DNA of 64,000 nucleotides from Halorussus salinus (GCF_004765815.2 NZ_SBIS02000007.1:62001-126000); one strand, 5' to 3'; positions 1-10,026 are shown, counted from the first letter of the stretch. Translations and numbers: made by a program. Notes: generated by a model from the sequence alone, not told the origin.

Positions 1-2
1 GG

Positions 3-518
3 GTCTCGGACGTGGCCCGCGTCCTCGTCACCCACTACGACGTGGACCACGTCGGCGCGCTCTCGAAACTCGGTCTCGACGCGCCCGTCTACGTCGGTCG
101 GGCCGACGCCGAGATACTGGCGGGCCAGCGCAAGCCGGACGCGCGCAATCACAAGGGTCTCCTGCAGCGCGTGACGAATCCCCTCGTCTCGGTCCCGGAC
201 CTCCCCATCCGGCCGGTCGAGGAGGGCGACGAAATCGGCGGGTTCACCGCCTACCACACGCCGGGTCACTCGCCGGGCCACGTGGTTTACGTCGCCGAGT
301 CGCCGAGCGTGGCGTTTCTCGGCGATTTGGTCCGCGAAGAGGGCGGGCAATTAGAGGCGTCGCCGTGGGTCATCAGCTACGACACCGACGAAGTGGCCCG
401 GAGCGTCCGGCGGTTGGCCGACGACGCGCCCGACTTCGAGGTGGCCGCGATGGGCCACGGCACGCCCATCATGCGCCGCGGGAGCGAGCGCCTGCGGGAG
501 TTGGCCGAGCGGTTGTAG
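3..518 (+). CDS. MBL-fold metallo-hydrolase, 5'-truncated by the window edge
   Basis: This is the C-terminal part of a metallo-beta-lactamase-fold hydrolase; the frame is open to the first base, so the true start lies outside the window. The metal-site motif THYDVDH matches the family pattern THxHxDH with Tyr-Asp in the middle. The later motifs HTPGHSPGHV, FLGD and MGHG supply the other expected metal ligands, in the usual order. The substrate cannot be inferred; glyoxalase II-like thioesterases and lactonases share this fold. The protein is probably cytoplasmic, as no signal is visible in the part present. A GTG at position 12 could be read as a start, but that would leave too little N-terminal sequence before the first motif for a complete MBL domain. 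Confidence 0.85.
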   Translation, partial: VSDVARVLVTHYDVDHVGALSKLGLDAPVYVGRADAEILAGQRKPDARNHKGLLQRVTNPLVSVPDLPIRPVEEGDEIGGFTAYHTPGHSPGHVVYVAESPSVAFLGDLVREEGGQLEASPWVISYDTDEVARSVRRLADDAPDFEVAAMGHGTPIMRRGSERLRELAERL

Positions 519-626
519 AGCGTCGGCCGAGCGGATGACGGTCGTCTGTAGGTCGGCCGTCGCCGACTGTCACTCGGACCCACACCGCCGCGAAACTTAC
601 GTGGTATCGACCAATCTGTCGAAGCG

Positions 627-1250
627 ATGAGCGACAGAGACGCCGTTCGTCGGGCTTACGACGAGATGGCCGAGACCTACGCCGCCGAGCGGTCCGCGGA
701 GGGTCGTGGGACCGAGATTCTGACCGAGTTCCTCGACGCGCTCCCGGAGCGCCCGCGACTCCTCGACGCCGGGTGCGGACAGGGAACGCCGGTCCTCGCT
801 CGAATCGCGGAGTCGGGCGACCCGGTGGGGCTGGACTTCTCGCGCGAACAGTTGCGACTCGCTCGCGGGAACGTCCCCGACGCGCCGCTCGTCCGGGGCG
901 ACATGACCGCGCTCCCGTTCGAGAGCGACGCCTTCGACGCCGTGACCGCGTTCCACTCGCTGATTCACGTCCCCTCGGGCGACCACGAGGCGGTCCTCGC
1001 GGAGTTCGCGCGCGTCCTCCGGCCCGGCGGGCGCGTCCTCCTGACGGAGGGCGTCGAGGAGTGGTCCGGCCAGAACCCCGACTGGCTCGACAGCGGCGTC
1101 GAGATGCGGTGGGACATCGCGGGAGCCGAGGCCACGAAATCCCAACTGGCCGACGCTGGGTTCGCGGTCGAAGACGAGTGGCTGGTCGTGGACGAACTGG
1201 CCGACGACGAAGTGCGGAAGCCGTTCCTCGAAGCGCGATTAGAAGAGTGA
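627..1250 (+). CDS. class I SAM-dependent methyltransferase
   Basis: A 207-residue methyltransferase of the UbiE/BioC-like class I fold. Motif I for S-adenosylmethionine binding is LLDAGCGQG near residue 50. It is followed by an acidic residue after the next strand (GLDFS), then RGDMTALPFES and the post-motif helix VTAFHSLIHV, the normal order for the family. The substrate is unknown. A TATA-like AAACTTACG lies about 30 bases before the ATG, which fits a leaderless haloarchaeal gene and supports this start. The gene stands alone, with the convergent small gene of the pyrG operon eight bases downstream. Confidence 0.88.
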   Translation: MSDRDAVRRAYDEMAETYAAERSAEGRGTEILTEFLDALPERPRLLDAGCGQGTPVLARIAESGDPVGLDFSREQLRLARGNVPDAPLVRGDMTALPFESDAFDAVTAFHSLIHVPSGDHEAVLAEFARVLRPGGRVLLTEGVEEWSGQNPDWLDSGVEMRWDIAGAEATKSQLADAGFAVEDEWLVVDELADDEVRKPFLEARLEE

Positions 1251-1258
1251 GACTGCCT

Positions 1259-1579
1259 TCAGGCGGCCAATTCCTCGGCCACCGCCTCGGCCGAGAGGAG
1301 TTCCGGGTCCACGATGAGGTCGGCCTGCCCGCGGGCGAAGTCCGGCAGGTCGTCGGCGGTGTAGACGACGACGTGCAGGTCGTCGTTGAGGTCCTTGGCG
1401 ACCGGGATGCCGGTCGCGCTCTCGGTCTCGGTTAGGACGAGCGCGTCGGCCTCGACGACCCCCGCGTCTTCGAGTGCGGGGCGGTTCGCAACGTCTTCGA
1501 TGCGCGTCAGTTCGACGCCCTCGGCTTCGAGGGCGTCGCCCAGTCCGTCTCGGTCGGGTCCGACGAGGAGTACCTTCAT
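1259..1579 (-). CDS. conserved haloarchaeal 106-residue protein, last gene of the pyrG-guaAb group
   Basis: A small acidic protein of 106 residues. It starts MKVLLVGPDRDGLG, which looks like the first beta strand and glycine loop of a Rossmann-like or response-regulator-like domain, and it alternates hydrophobic strands with helices to the end. I do not recognise a catalytic motif. The start ATG lies one base beyond the stop of guaAb, so it is almost certainly co-transcribed with pyrG and guaAb. I recall a similar small gene beside pyrG/guaAb in other haloarchaea (possibly DUF7126), but that family name is from memory. A role linked to nucleotide metabolism rests on position only. Confidence 0.75.
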   Translation of the reverse strand: MKVLLVGPDRDGLGDALEAEGVELTRIEDVANRPALEDAGVVEADALVLTETESATGIPVAKDLNDDLHVVVYTADDLPDFARGQADLIVDPELLSAEAVAEELAA

Positions 1580-1580
1580 C

Positions 1581-2498
1581 TTACTCGTACTCGATGGTCG
1601 CGGGCGGCTTGTGGGTCACGTCGTAGACCACCCGCGAGACGTTGTCGTTCTGTCCGGTGATGCGGCTCTGGATGCGCTGGAGCGTCTCCCAGTCGATTTC
1701 TTGGGCGCGGGCGGTCATCCCGTCGCGGCTCTCGACCGAGCGGACCGAGACCACGTAGCCGTGGACGCGGTTGTCGCCCTTGACGCCCGTGGCCTTCCCG
1801 AGGACCGCGGCGAACGCCTGCCACGGGTCGTACTCCTCCAGTTCCTCCTCGACCACGTGGGTCGCCTCGCGGGCGACTTCCAGCTTCTCGTCGGTGACTT
1901 CCCCGAGGATGCGGACCGCCAGTCCCGGACCGGGGAACGGCATGCGCTCGGCGATTATCTCTTCGAGGTCGAGCGCGCGGGCGACCTCCCGAACCTCGTC
2001 CTTGTAGAGGTCGCGCATCGGCTCCACGATGCCCTCGAAGTCCACCACGTCGGGCAGGCCGCCGACGTTGTGGTGGGACTTGATGGTGCCCTCGCTCTCG
2101 ATGCGGTCGGGGTAGATGGTCCCCTGCACGAGGTATTGGGCGTCGGTCTCGTCGGCGACCGTCTCGAACTCCCGGATGAACTGCTCGCCGATGGCGTGGC
2201 GCTTCTCCTCGGGGTCGGTGACGCCCGCGAGTACGTCGAGGAAACGGTCTTTCGCATCCACGATGCGCAGACTGTCCATGTAGTCGAACGTCTCGCGAAT
2301 CTCGTCGGTCTCGCCCTTCCGCATCAGGCCGGTATCGACGTAGACCGGCGTGAGTTGGTCGCCTAGCGCCTCGTAGGCCAGCGCGGCGGCCGTCGAGGAG
2401 TCCACGCCGCCAGACAGGGCGATGACCGCGTTTGCGTCGCCGACTGCTTCGCGAATCTCTGCTATCTTCTCGTCGATGAATTCGTCGGTGTTGACCAT
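1581..2498 (-). CDS. guaAb: GMP synthase (glutamine-hydrolysing) subunit B, ATP-pyrophosphatase
   Basis: This 305-residue subunit converts XMP to GMP with ATP and ammonia in the cytoplasm. In archaea the glutaminase (subunit A) is a separate protein and is not found in this window. The PP-loop SGGVDSS sits at residues 29-35, and the later motifs [26 protein letters not shown] and the C-terminal dimerisation region ending in IEYE are typical. The length matches the archaeal B subunit. The ATG overlaps the pyrG stop codon by one base (TGATG), so translation is likely coupled to pyrG. Confidence 0.97.
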   Translation of the reverse strand: MVNTDEFIDEKIAEIREAVGDANAVIALSGGVDSSTAAALAYEALGDQLTPVYVDTGLMRKGETDEIRETFDYMDSLRIVDAKDRFLDVLAGVTDPEEKRHAIGEQFIREFETVADETDAQYLVQGTIYPDRIESEGTIKSHHNVGGLPDVVDFEGIVEPMRDLYKDEVREVARALDLEEIIAERMPFPGPGLAVRILGEVTDEKLEVAREATHVVEEELEEYDPWQAFAAVLGKATGVKGDNRVHGYVVSVRSVESRDGMTARAQEIDWETLQRIQSRITGQNDNVSRVVYDVTHKPPATIEYE

Positions 2499-4180
2499 CA
2501 GGCTTCGACCTCCTCTGGGGGTTCGGTTTCGGTATCCGTATCGGCGTCGGTCGTCGCGTCGGTTCGGTCGAGGACGGCCTCCAGCAGGCCGACGAACGGC
2601 GGACTCGCGCGGGTCGGCCGCGACCGGAACTCGGGGTGGAACTGCGTGCCGAGGAAGTACGGGTGGTCGGCCAGTTCCAGAATCTCCATCCGGTTGCCCG
2701 AGCGACCCGAGAACGCGAGGCCCGTCTCCTCGAACTGGTCGAAGTACTCGGGGTTGACCTCGTAGCGGTGGCGGTGGCGCTCGGTGCAAGAAGTGCCGCC
2801 GTAGATATCGGCCGCGAGGGTTCCCTCCTCGATGTCGGTCTCGTGGGCACCCAGTCGCATCGTCCCGCCGAGGTCTTCGAGGTCGTACTGCTCGGGCAGG
2901 AGGTCGATGACTGGATGCGGAGTGTCCTCGTCGATTTCCGCGGAGTGGGCACCCTCCAGTCCGAGGACGTTCCGGGCGTACTCCACGACCGCGAGTTGGA
3001 AGCCGAGACAGAGACCGAGGTACGGCACGCCGTTCTCGCGGGCGTACCGGATGGCCTCGATTTTGCCTCGCGTTCCCCGCGAGCCGAATCCGCCGGGGAC
3101 GACGATGCCGTCGGCCTCGTAGAGACGGTCTTCGTGGTCTTCGGCCATCTTCTCGGAATCGACCCACCGGACGTTCACGTCCACGTTCTTCTCCAGTCCG
3201 GCGTGCTTGAGCGCCTCGTTGACCGACATGTAGGCGTCTTCGAGGTCGTACTTCCCGACCAGCGCGATTTCGACTTCGCCGTGGGTGTCTTGGGTGACGA
3301 GGTTCCGCCACGTGTTGTCGCGTTCCTCCGGCGGCAGGGCGTCGTCGGCGAGTTCGAACCGGTCCATCACGTACTCGTCCAGCCCTTCCTCCTCGACCAT
3401 CAGCGGGACGTGGTAGATGTCCTCCACGTCGGGGTTCGAGAAGACGGCGTCGGTCGGCACGTCGCAGAACAGCGCGATTTTCTCCTTGGTCGAGGCGTCG
3501 AGTTCGTCCTCGCAACGCCCCACCAGAATGTCGGGTTGGAGACCGATAGAGCGCAGTTCCTTCACCGAGTGTTGGGTCGGCTTGGTCTTCTGCTCGCCGT
3601 TCTTCGAGTAGGGGACCAAGGTGACGTGGGTCAGCAGGAAGTCCTCCTCGTCCTCCTCGTGGGCGAACTGACGGAGGGCTTCGAGAAACGGCATGCCCTC
3701 GATGTCGCCCACCGTGCCCCCGACCTCCACGATACACACGTCGTGGCCCTCGGCGGCCTCCCGAACCCGGCGCTTGATGTCGTCGGTGACGTGGGGAATA
3801 ATCTGGACGGTCTTGCCCAGATAGTCGCCCGCGCGCTCCTTCTCAATGACGTGCTGGTAGGTCTTGCCCGTGGTGACGTTGTGGTCGAACGTCATGTCCA
3901 CGTCGAGGAACCGCTCGTAGTTCCCCAAGTCCAAGTCCACCTCGCCGCCGTCCTTGAGGACGTACACCTCGCCGTGCTGGAAGGGGTTCATCGTCCCCGC
4001 GTCCACGTTGAGATAGGGGTCGATTTTGACCGCGGTCACGTCGAACCCGGCGTTGGCCAGCAGGCGGCCGGTGCTGGCGGCGGTGATGCCCTTGCCGAGT
4101 CCCGACATGACGCCCCCGGTGACGAAAATGAACTTGTTCCCGAGGGAGGGGTCGTAATCGGTTTCCGGTTCTGTCGGCAT
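2498..4180 (-). CDS. pyrG: CTP synthase
   Basis: A 560-residue CTP synthase that aminates UTP using glutamine and ATP. The N-terminal amidoligase begins with [14 protein letters not shown] near residue 20 and carries the PFQHGEVYV region. The C-terminal glutamine amidotransferase has the nucleophile motif GLCLGFQ and the catalytic His and Glu in QFHPEF. I chose the ATG at 4180 because the family starts only about 15-20 residues before the FVTGG strand; an upstream extension of the frame has no family resemblance. It is the first gene of a three-gene operon with guaAb and a small conserved gene. A TATA-like GTTTTGAAC lies about 25 bases upstream on the minus strand. Confidence 0.97.
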   Translation of the reverse strand: MPTEPETDYDPSLGNKFIFVTGGVMSGLGKGITAASTGRLLANAGFDVTAVKIDPYLNVDAGTMNPFQHGEVYVLKDGGEVDLDLGNYERFLDVDMTFDHNVTTGKTYQHVIEKERAGDYLGKTVQIIPHVTDDIKRRVREAAEGHDVCIVEVGGTVGDIEGMPFLEALRQFAHEEDEEDFLLTHVTLVPYSKNGEQKTKPTQHSVKELRSIGLQPDILVGRCEDELDASTKEKIALFCDVPTDAVFSNPDVEDIYHVPLMVEEEGLDEYVMDRFELADDALPPEERDNTWRNLVTQDTHGEVEIALVGKYDLEDAYMSVNEALKHAGLEKNVDVNVRWVDSEKMAEDHEDRLYEADGIVVPGGFGSRGTRGKIEAIRYARENGVPYLGLCLGFQLAVVEYARNVLGLEGAHSAEIDEDTPHPVIDLLPEQYDLEDLGGTMRLGAHETDIEEGTLAADIYGGTSCTERHRHRYEVNPEYFDQFEETGLAFSGRSGNRMEILELADHPYFLGTQFHPEFRSRPTRASPPFVGLLEAVLDRTDATTDADTDTETEPPEEVEA

Positions 4181-4394
4181 ACTGGGTGTCGGCGGGCGCT
4201 GTTCAAAACGATTTCGGAGCGCGCAAGCAGCGCCAGAGGGTGACACGATTAGCGGCGGTCTCGCCGGTGGTGTTCGTCTCACCAGCGTCGCTCGTCCCGC
4301 CAGCGTCGCCTCTCGACTGGGGGTGGTCGTCAACGCGACGCTCGAACCGACCGCTATCCCAACCTTCTTTGTCGGATAGTGGGAGGAGCGACCG

Positions 4395-5501
4395 ATGAAA
4401 TCGACTCGCAGGCGACTCCTCGGCGCACTGGCGACGGCGGCGACCGCCAGCGTCGCCGGGTGTTCGAGCGACTCGCCGCCGACCGCGGACAGTTCCGAGG
4501 GAACGACGACCGCGCAACCGGAGGGCAAACCGGTCCGCGACGCCTCTGAGACGACCACCGCCGACGCCGATAGCGTCTACACCCGCGTCTACCGGGAGAC
4601 CTCCGACTCGGTGGCGCTGATTCGTACGCCCCGCGGCTCGCAGGGGTCGGGCTTCCTCTACGACGAGCGCCACTTCGTCACCAACTACCACGTCGTCGGC
4701 GAGGCCGACCGAGTGAGCGTCCAGTTCGACGACACCCGCTCGCGGGTCGGCCGCGTCGTCGGCCGGGATCCCCGAAGCGACCTCGCGGTCGTCGAGGTGG
4801 ACGCCCCCGAGGAGGTCGCACCGCTGGACCTCCTCGACTCCGAACCGGTCATCGGCACCCGCGTCGCGGTCGTCGGAAGCCCGTACGGACTCCGCGGGTC
4901 GCTGACCTCGGGCATCGTCAGCGGCGTTGACCGACAGGTGCCGAGTCCCGCGGGCGACTACAAGATTCCCAACGCCATCCAGACCGACGCGCCCGTCAAC
5001 CCCGGCAACTCCGGCGGCCCGCTCGTCAACCTCTCGGGCGAGGTGCTGGGCGTCGTCAACTCGGGCGGCGGCGACAACATCGCGTTCGCCATCTCCGCGC
5101 CGCTCGTCCGGCGCGTCGTCCCCGCGCTCGTCGCCGACGGCGAGTACGACCACCCCTACCTCGGTGCCCAGACCACGACCGTCACGGAACTGGTCGCGCG
5201 GGCGAACGACTTCCCGACCGCCGAGGGCGTCCTCGTCGTGAACGTCCCCTCCGACGTTCCGGCCGCGGGCCAACTCCGACCGTGTACGCGCGTCGAGCGC
5301 GTCGAAGGGTTCCGCGTCCCGGTCGGCGGCGACGCCCTCCTCGCCATCGACGGGACGGCGATTCGCTCGGACAAAGACCTCCACGCCTACCTCGCGCTCG
5401 AAGCGAGTCCCGACGACACCCTCTCGGTCCGGGTGCGCCGCGACGGGGGCGTGACCACGGTGCCGGTCGAAATCGGCGAGCGTCCCGCGCTGGTCGCGTG
5501 A
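4395..5501 (+). CDS. HtrA/DegP-like serine protease with Tat lipoprotein signal and PDZ domain
   Basis: A 368-residue trypsin-like S1C protease predicted to act outside the membrane. The N-terminus has the twin-arginine stretch STRRRLLG and a lipobox ending at Cys23, followed by a Ser/Thr/Asp-rich tether. The catalytic triad is visible as His99 in [10 protein letters not shown], Asp129 in PRSDLAVV and Ser206 in NPGNSGGPL. Residues from about 260 to the end form a PDZ-like domain of the kind HtrA proteins use to bind unfolded C-termini. GGAGGAG seven bases before the ATG is a good ribosome-binding site and fixes the start. Expected role: surface protein quality control. Confidence 0.93.
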   Translation: MKSTRRRLLGALATAATASVAGCSSDSPPTADSSEGTTTAQPEGKPVRDASETTTADADSVYTRVYRETSDSVALIRTPRGSQGSGFLYDERHFVTNYHVVGEADRVSVQFDDTRSRVGRVVGRDPRSDLAVVEVDAPEEVAPLDLLDSEPVIGTRVAVVGSPYGLRGSLTSGIVSGVDRQVPSPAGDYKIPNAIQTDAPVNPGNSGGPLVNLSGEVLGVVNSGGGDNIAFAISAPLVRRVVPALVADGEYDHPYLGAQTTTVTELVARANDFPTAEGVLVVNVPSDVPAAGQLRPCTRVERVEGFRVPVGGDALLAIDGTAIRSDKDLHAYLALEASPDDTLSVRVRRDGGVTTVPVEIGERPALVA

Positions 5502-5508
5502 AACGCGC

Positions 5509-6135
5509 TCAGAGTTCCCGAATCAGGAACTCGCTCACCGACTCGGCGACCTTCTCGTGCTGGCCGACGAAGAAGTGGTCGGCGCTCATCTCGACGGTCT
5601 CGTGACCTAGCTCCTCGGCGCGCTCGACCAGCGGCCGCCAGTCGGCGGTGTCGTCGCGGGTCCCGTAGACAACCTGCACCGGCCCGGTCACGTCGGCCAG
5701 CGTCTCCGCGGCGTCCAAGTCGTCGGCCAGCCGCGAGGCGGGCGCGAGGAGGGCCACGGCGTCGGGTTGGGGGTCGGTCGTCGCGGCCGCGAGCGTCGCT
5801 ATCGCGCCGCCGAAACTGAACCCGAAGACGCCCACCCGGTCGTACCGCTCGCGCGCCCACCGGAGGGCGTTGCGGGCGTCCTCGCGCTCGCCGTACCCCT
5901 CGTCCCAGTCGCCGTAGTCGAAGCGCAGGCAGGCGACTCCTGCGCTGGTGAGGGCGTCGCTGACCGCGACGAGGCGCTTGTCGCCGCGGTGGCCGCGGTG
6001 CTGTGGGTGCGGCGGGCACGCGACGACGACCGCTTCGGGGTCGGCGGACTCGGCGTCGTCCGGGTCGGCGTCGGGTGCGTCGAGAGTGGCGCGAACGTCC
6101 CGCGCGCCGGGAATCGGTAGCTCCTCGGAGTTCAT
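5509..6135 (-). CDS. alpha/beta hydrolase (dienelactone hydrolase-like)
   Basis: A 208-residue cytoplasmic alpha/beta hydrolase. The nucleophile elbow is GFSFGG near residue 100, the GxSxG motif, preceded by a CPPHPQHRGHRGDKR segment that matches the oxyanion region of this subfamily. Acid and His residues follow in GTRDDTADW and SADHFFVG, so the catalytic triad Ser-Asp-His looks complete. The substrate is unknown. The ATG at 6135 is preferred because the sequence upstream of it is not protein-like. The gene runs convergently towards the HtrA-like gene, with the two stops seven bases apart. Confidence 0.88.
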   Translation of the reverse strand: MNSEELPIPGARDVRATLDAPDADPDDAESADPEAVVVACPPHPQHRGHRGDKRLVAVSDALTSAGVACLRFDYGDWDEGYGEREDARNALRWARERYDRVGVFGFSFGGAIATLAAATTDPQPDAVALLAPASRLADDLDAAETLADVTGPVQVVYGTRDDTADWRPLVERAEELGHETVEMSADHFFVGQHEKVAESVSEFLIREL

Positions 6136-6252
6136 GTCCGACTCCTTGTCGGAGGATTCCCATAAGGGTTGCAACTCTCGCGGAGAGAGACCACCGCGTT
6201 CGCTCCGAGCGAAAACGTCGCTCGTCCGTCAGACGACTGTTGGAGAGGTGAG

Positions 6253-6262
6253 GATTTTAAGG
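6253..6262 (+). promoter_or_regulatory. TATA-like box of pspA
   Basis: ATTTTAAGGG lies 24-33 bases before the pspA ATG, the usual position of an archaeal TATA element for a leaderless or nearly leaderless transcript. Confidence 0.5.
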
Positions 6263-6285
6263 GTCAGGTCACGAAAGAGGGTTAC

Positions 6286-7125
6286 ATGGGAGTGCTTTCA
6301 CGCATGTCGTACGTCGTCCGGTCGAAGATAAACGCCGTCCTCAACCGGGCCGAGGACCCCTCCGAGACGCTCGATTACTCCTACGAGCAGATGCGCGACG
6401 AGTTACAAGAGGTCAAGCAGGGTATCGCCGACCTGACGACCCAGAAGAAGCGCCTCGAAATGCAGAAGCGGCGCTTAGAGGAGAACGTCGAGAAGCACAA
6501 CGAGCAGGCTCGTCAGGCCGTCGAACAGGACCGCGAGGACCTCGCTCGGCGCGCGCTGGAGAAGAAAAAGCAGAAGATGAACCAGATCGAGGACTTGGAA
6601 GGCCAGATCGCCAGCCTCCAGAACACCCAAGACAACCTCGTCGAGAAGAAAGACGAACTCCAGAACCGCATCGAGGAGTTCCGCACGAAGAAAGAGAGCA
6701 TGAAGGCCCGCTACGAGGCCGCCGAGGCACAGACGCGCGTCTCGGAGGCCATGACGGGCGCTGGCGACGAGATGGAGGACGTGGGTCGAGCCATCGAGCG
6801 CGCCGAGGAGCGCACCGAGGACATGGAGGCCCGTTCCGAGGCGATGGACGAGTTGCAGGAGTCGGGCGTCTTCGAGGACGCGCTGTCGGACAAGGACAGC
6901 CTCGACCGCGAACTCGAAGAGGTCCGGACCTCCGGCGAAGTGGACGCGGAGCTAGAGACGCTCAAGACCGAGATGGGCAAGGGGTCGAGCGATTCGGGCG
7001 GCGACAGCGAGGCCGAACCCGCGGACCTCGACGCGGAACTCGAAACCGAAGTCGAGACCGAGAGTGGTGACGAGGACATCGAAGCCGAACTGGAAGAGCT
7101 GAAAGACGACGACGAGAGCAACTAA
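6286..7125 (+). CDS. pspA: PspA/IM30 (Vipp1-like) membrane-stress protein
   Basis: A 279-residue PspA/IM30 family protein. The N-terminal segment MGVLSRMSYVVRSKINAVL is the conserved amphipathic helix that touches the membrane, followed by EDPSETLDYSYEQM, the family signature. Residues about 35-190 form a long, highly charged coiled coil, and the C-terminal quarter is an acidic tail rich in Glu, Asp and Ser. In bacteria these proteins polymerise on damaged membranes (ESCRT-III-like); haloarchaeal members are linked to salt and membrane stress. I chose the ATG at 6286 because the family begins exactly there and a TATA box is placed correctly for it. The stop overlaps that of the convergent gene by four bases. 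Confidence 0.93.
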   Translation: MGVLSRMSYVVRSKINAVLNRAEDPSETLDYSYEQMRDELQEVKQGIADLTTQKKRLEMQKRRLEENVEKHNEQARQAVEQDREDLARRALEKKKQKMNQIEDLEGQIASLQNTQDNLVEKKDELQNRIEEFRTKKESMKARYEAAEAQTRVSEAMTGAGDEMEDVGRAIERAEERTEDMEARSEAMDELQESGVFEDALSDKDSLDRELEEVRTSGEVDAELETLKTEMGKGSSDSGGDSEAEPADLDAELETEVETESGDEDIEAELEELKDDDESN

Positions 7126-8471
7126 GCAGTCGCGGTCGTTTCTCTCGGCGAGTCGGTCGTCGCCGCGGCGAGTCGCTCGGCGGTCCCCGCTCTCTCCGCC
7201 GCGGTGATACGGACCGTCGCACCGTCGCGTTCTATCACGTAGTGCATCCCCGGAGCCTCGTCGCTGGCCGGGACGAACAGGGTGTCCGACTCGCTACTCG
7301 CTCGGGCACCGTTCGCGTCCAGCATCTCGCGCCACGCCGCGACGAACTCGCGGGCCTCCGTTTCGGACTCCCACGCCGTCACCCAGTGGGTCGCCGGGCC
7401 GGTCGCGCCCGCCGCGGCGTAGTAGTACATCCGGTCGTCGGCCCACCCCTCGGCGGCGTCGGCCGCGCGAGCGAACGAGAGACCGTTCATCCGGAGCGCG
7501 TGGCGGACCACCAACTCGCCCACCGTGTCGGTGTGGTACCGGGTCAGATTCCGGTCGTCCGGGATTTCGGGGTCCGCGGGCAACCGGACACCGGGGACCT
7601 CCTCGCCGGGGTGCAGGAGTTCGGCGGTCGAGTTCGGCGGTGCCTCGATGGCGGCCGACCGGTCGGCGGGCGAACTTCCGGCTAACTCGTAGAACTCGTA
7701 GCCGTAGTAGTAGGGCGTCCCGGCGACGCTGTGGGGCCACGCCGCCCGCGCCAGCGTCCGGTTGTACTCGGCCACCGAGTAGTCGCTGTCGTCGTAGCGG
7801 TCGAAGTACTGTTCGGTCACCCACATCGCGTCGCCCTCCACGATTGCGGTGGTGACGAGCCGCGAGTCGGTCGTCCACCGGTCGAACTCCGACTGGAACT
7901 GCCGACGCGAGGGGGTTATCAGGTCGTGTTGAAACTGGAGCGCGTGAACGAACTCGTGGGCCAGCACCGCCTCTTGGGAGACGCCGTGTTCCGCGAGAGC
8001 CTCGTCGTCGAGCAGGTAGATGTGAACCGCGGCCTGTCGCTGGACCGTGTAGCCCAGCGGTTGGCGACGCTCGGTCGAAGCGTTCGAGTACAGTTGCAGG
8101 GTCTGTGCGCCGACCGGTCGGATGGCCCCGAACGAGTCGCGCACGTCGTAGGGCGGTCCCTCCTCGGCGTCGTACTCGTGGAGCGTGATGCCCTGCGTGG
8201 CCTGTAGGCCGCGTAGCTCCTCGACCCGGCGCAACACGGTGGCCGGGTCGTAGTCGGGGTCGAACTCCTCGGTCTCGATTTCGACCGTCTCGTTGTCCTC
8301 GGTCGGCTGGCTCTGCGCTCCGTTACCGTCCGCTACCGGGTCGTCCACGTTCGCACCGTCCGGCTCCGCCACGTCGGTCGCGCCCGCAGTCCGGTCGCCT
8401 GCGGTCGGGGCCGCGCCCGCGAGGACGAGCGCGGCCACCAGCGCGAGGGCGAGCCGGGTCGAATGTGGCAT
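7122..8471 (-). CDS. secreted HExxH-containing surface protein, Hvo_1808 family
   Basis: A 449-residue exported protein. A Sec-type signal peptide is visible at the start (hydrophobic LALALVAALVLAGAAPTA with a likely cleavage near residue 24), followed by an acidic low-complexity linker. HEFVH at residues 172-176 is an HExxH zinc-protease motif, followed by ALQFQH, and the rest matches what I know of the Hvo_1808 family of haloarchaeal surface proteins, sometimes annotated as putative metalloproteases. No C-terminal membrane anchor is obvious. Start at ATG 8471 because the signal peptide begins there. Activity has not been shown for the family as far as I know. Confidence 0.85.
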   Translation of the reverse strand: MPHSTRLALALVAALVLAGAAPTAGDRTAGATDVAEPDGANVDDPVADGNGAQSQPTEDNETVEIETEEFDPDYDPATVLRRVEELRGLQATQGITLHEYDAEEGPPYDVRDSFGAIRPVGAQTLQLYSNASTERRQPLGYTVQRQAAVHIYLLDDEALAEHGVSQEAVLAHEFVHALQFQHDLITPSRRQFQSEFDRWTTDSRLVTTAIVEGDAMWVTEQYFDRYDDSDYSVAEYNRTLARAAWPHSVAGTPYYYGYEFYELAGSSPADRSAAIEAPPNSTAELLHPGEEVPGVRLPADPEIPDDRNLTRYHTDTVGELVVRHALRMNGLSFARAADAAEGWADDRMYYYAAAGATGPATHWVTAWESETEAREFVAAWREMLDANGARASSESDTLFVPASDEAPGMHYVIERDGATVRITAAERAGTAERLAAATTDSPRETTATA

Positions 8472-8543
8472 GTCAGCACACACGGGGCGGAAGGGCAAAA
8501 GGCCCGCGGGTATTTTCCGTGGAGGGCGCGTAGGCGAACGCAC

Positions 8544-9677
8544 ATGTCGGAAGGCGGAACGGCAGGGAGCGACGGCGGGTCAGGAAGCGACGACGGGTCG
8601 GGAAGCGACGACGAGCCGAGGAGTCGGTCGGACGGCGGCGGGTCCGACGGCGATTCCCAGCCAAGCGACACGATGCGGGCGCGGGCCGACGAGAGCAGTT
8701 GGAAGCTCTGGGTGCTGATGGAGGCGAATCGGTGGGTCGTCGCGGGCGTGTTGCTCGTCGGCGTGTTCGCCGCGCTGGTCGTCATCGGCGTGTTGGACCC
8801 CTCGCCGCTCCAGCAGTCGGTCGCCGCCTCGGACCCCAACGAGACGCTGTTTCAGGCGTTCGTCACCGCCATCATCACGGGCGTCACGCTGGTCGTGACG
8901 CTGAACCAGTTGGTCCTCTCCCAAGAACTCGGCCCGGTCGGCGACCAGCGCGGCCGGATGGAGGGCGCGATGGAGTTCCGCGAGGACGTGGAGAGCGTCC
9001 TCGACAGCCCCGTCAGCCCGCCCGAACCCGCCGCCTTCCTACAGGCGCTCATCGACGAGACCTGTTCGCGGGCCAACGACCTCGCCGACGCGGTGGACGA
9101 CAACCGCGACGAGGAGTTGCGCGACGACATCCGGAGCTACGTGGACGCGCTCGAAGAGAACGCCAACGAGGTGAGCGACGAACTGGACGACGCCCAGTTC
9201 GGGAGCTACGACCTGCTGTCGGCGGTGTTGGACTTCAACTACTCGTGGAAGATATTCGTCGCGCGACGCCTCCACAACGAACACGACGACGCGCTGACCG
9301 ACGAGACGCGCGAGGCCTTCGACGACTTGGAGGAGGTCCTGAAGTTCTTCGGCCCGGCGCGCGAACACTTCAAGACGCTCTACTTCCAGTGGGAACTGGT
9401 CAACCTCTCGCGGGCGATGCTCTACTCGGCGGTCCCGGCGCTGGTCGTGGTCGCCTCGATGATCGTCTACTACGACGCGAAGGCGGTGCCGGGCGCGACG
9501 CTGGGCATCAGCAACGACGTTCTCCTGACGAGTTTCGCCACGTCGATAGCCATCGTGCCGTTCATGCTCCTGCTGTCGTACATCCTGCGCATCGCCACGG
9601 TGGCCAAGCGGACGCTCTCCATCGGCCCGTTCGTCCTCCGGGACGTGGAGCGGAGCGACGAACTGGACTTCGAGTAG
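8544..9677 (+). CDS. polytopic membrane protein, paralogue of the gene at 24052-25329
   Basis: A 377-residue protein of unknown function. The first 45 residues are a Ser/Gly/Asp-rich low-complexity head. There are about four membrane spans: two near residues 60-80 and 110-130, then a soluble acidic helical domain (about 135-285), then two spans near 295-315 and 335-355. The C-terminus reads SIGPFVLRDVERSDELDFE. It is clearly paralogous to the protein encoded at 24052-25329: both have the same layout, the shared W(K/Q)..VARR, a F..(A/G)RE(H/Y)FK(T/S)LY(F/Y) block and (I/A)SGPFVLR-type ends (here IGPFVLR). No enzyme or transporter motif is seen. ATG 8544 is chosen over an upstream extension that overlaps the divergent gene. 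Confidence 0.8.
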   Translation: MSEGGTAGSDGGSGSDDGSGSDDEPRSRSDGGGSDGDSQPSDTMRARADESSWKLWVLMEANRWVVAGVLLVGVFAALVVIGVLDPSPLQQSVAASDPNETLFQAFVTAIITGVTLVVTLNQLVLSQELGPVGDQRGRMEGAMEFREDVESVLDSPVSPPEPAAFLQALIDETCSRANDLADAVDDNRDEELRDDIRSYVDALEENANEVSDELDDAQFGSYDLLSAVLDFNYSWKIFVARRLHNEHDDALTDETREAFDDLEEVLKFFGPAREHFKTLYFQWELVNLSRAMLYSAVPALVVVASMIVYYDAKAVPGATLGISNDVLLTSFATSIAIVPFMLLLSYILRIATVAKRTLSIGPFVLRDVERSDELDFE

Positions 9678-9721
9678 CGCGACGCTAACGGGTTGTCCGA
9701 GTGCCCTCCTCGACTTTCCCT

Positions 9722-9880
9722 CCGGCGCGCGCTGGCGCGTCGCTATGGGCGACGCGCCAACCGCGCGAGGGACGAGTATCGCAGGCCGTAGGCCGAGAAA
9801 CGCAAGAGGCTGGGGAGGAGTGAGGCCGATACGGTGCTGTGCTGTCGCGGTGCGGTATGATAGGCTCAAACTTGAAGCCG
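9722..9880 (+). repeat. dispersed repeat family, copy A
   Basis: An intergenic copy of the repeat described in the findings, filling most of the 349-base gap between two genes. It begins with a hairpin (arms 9733-9743 and 9749-9759, TGGCGCGTCGC paired with GCGACGCGCCA), then CGAGGGACGAG, a small GGCC-gta-GGCC hairpin, the core GGCTGGGGAGG, a CGGTGCTGTGC segment, TATGATAGG and the tail CAAACTTGAAGC. The rest of the gap shows nothing else except a TATA-like CACTTTTCC before the next gene. Confidence 0.8.
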
Positions 9881-10026
9881 ACTCACCTGACGTGTTTCAG
9901 GTCCGCGAGCCGCGAGGTCGAAGCTAGTGTCACCGATTCGTCCGACTCCGGAGACCCGGCGTCGAGACCGGCGACATCGACGCCCCGAACTCCACGAGCC
10001 AGCACTTTTCCCCGGAGAAGCCCAAC

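Noticed and set aside
1576-5384. Long open frames antisense to pyrG, guaAb and the HtrA-like gene
   Set aside because: High G+C leaves few stop codons in shadow frames; these have Arg/Pro/Ala-rich translations and no family match. The same applies to similar frames throughout the window, for example 13684-17085.
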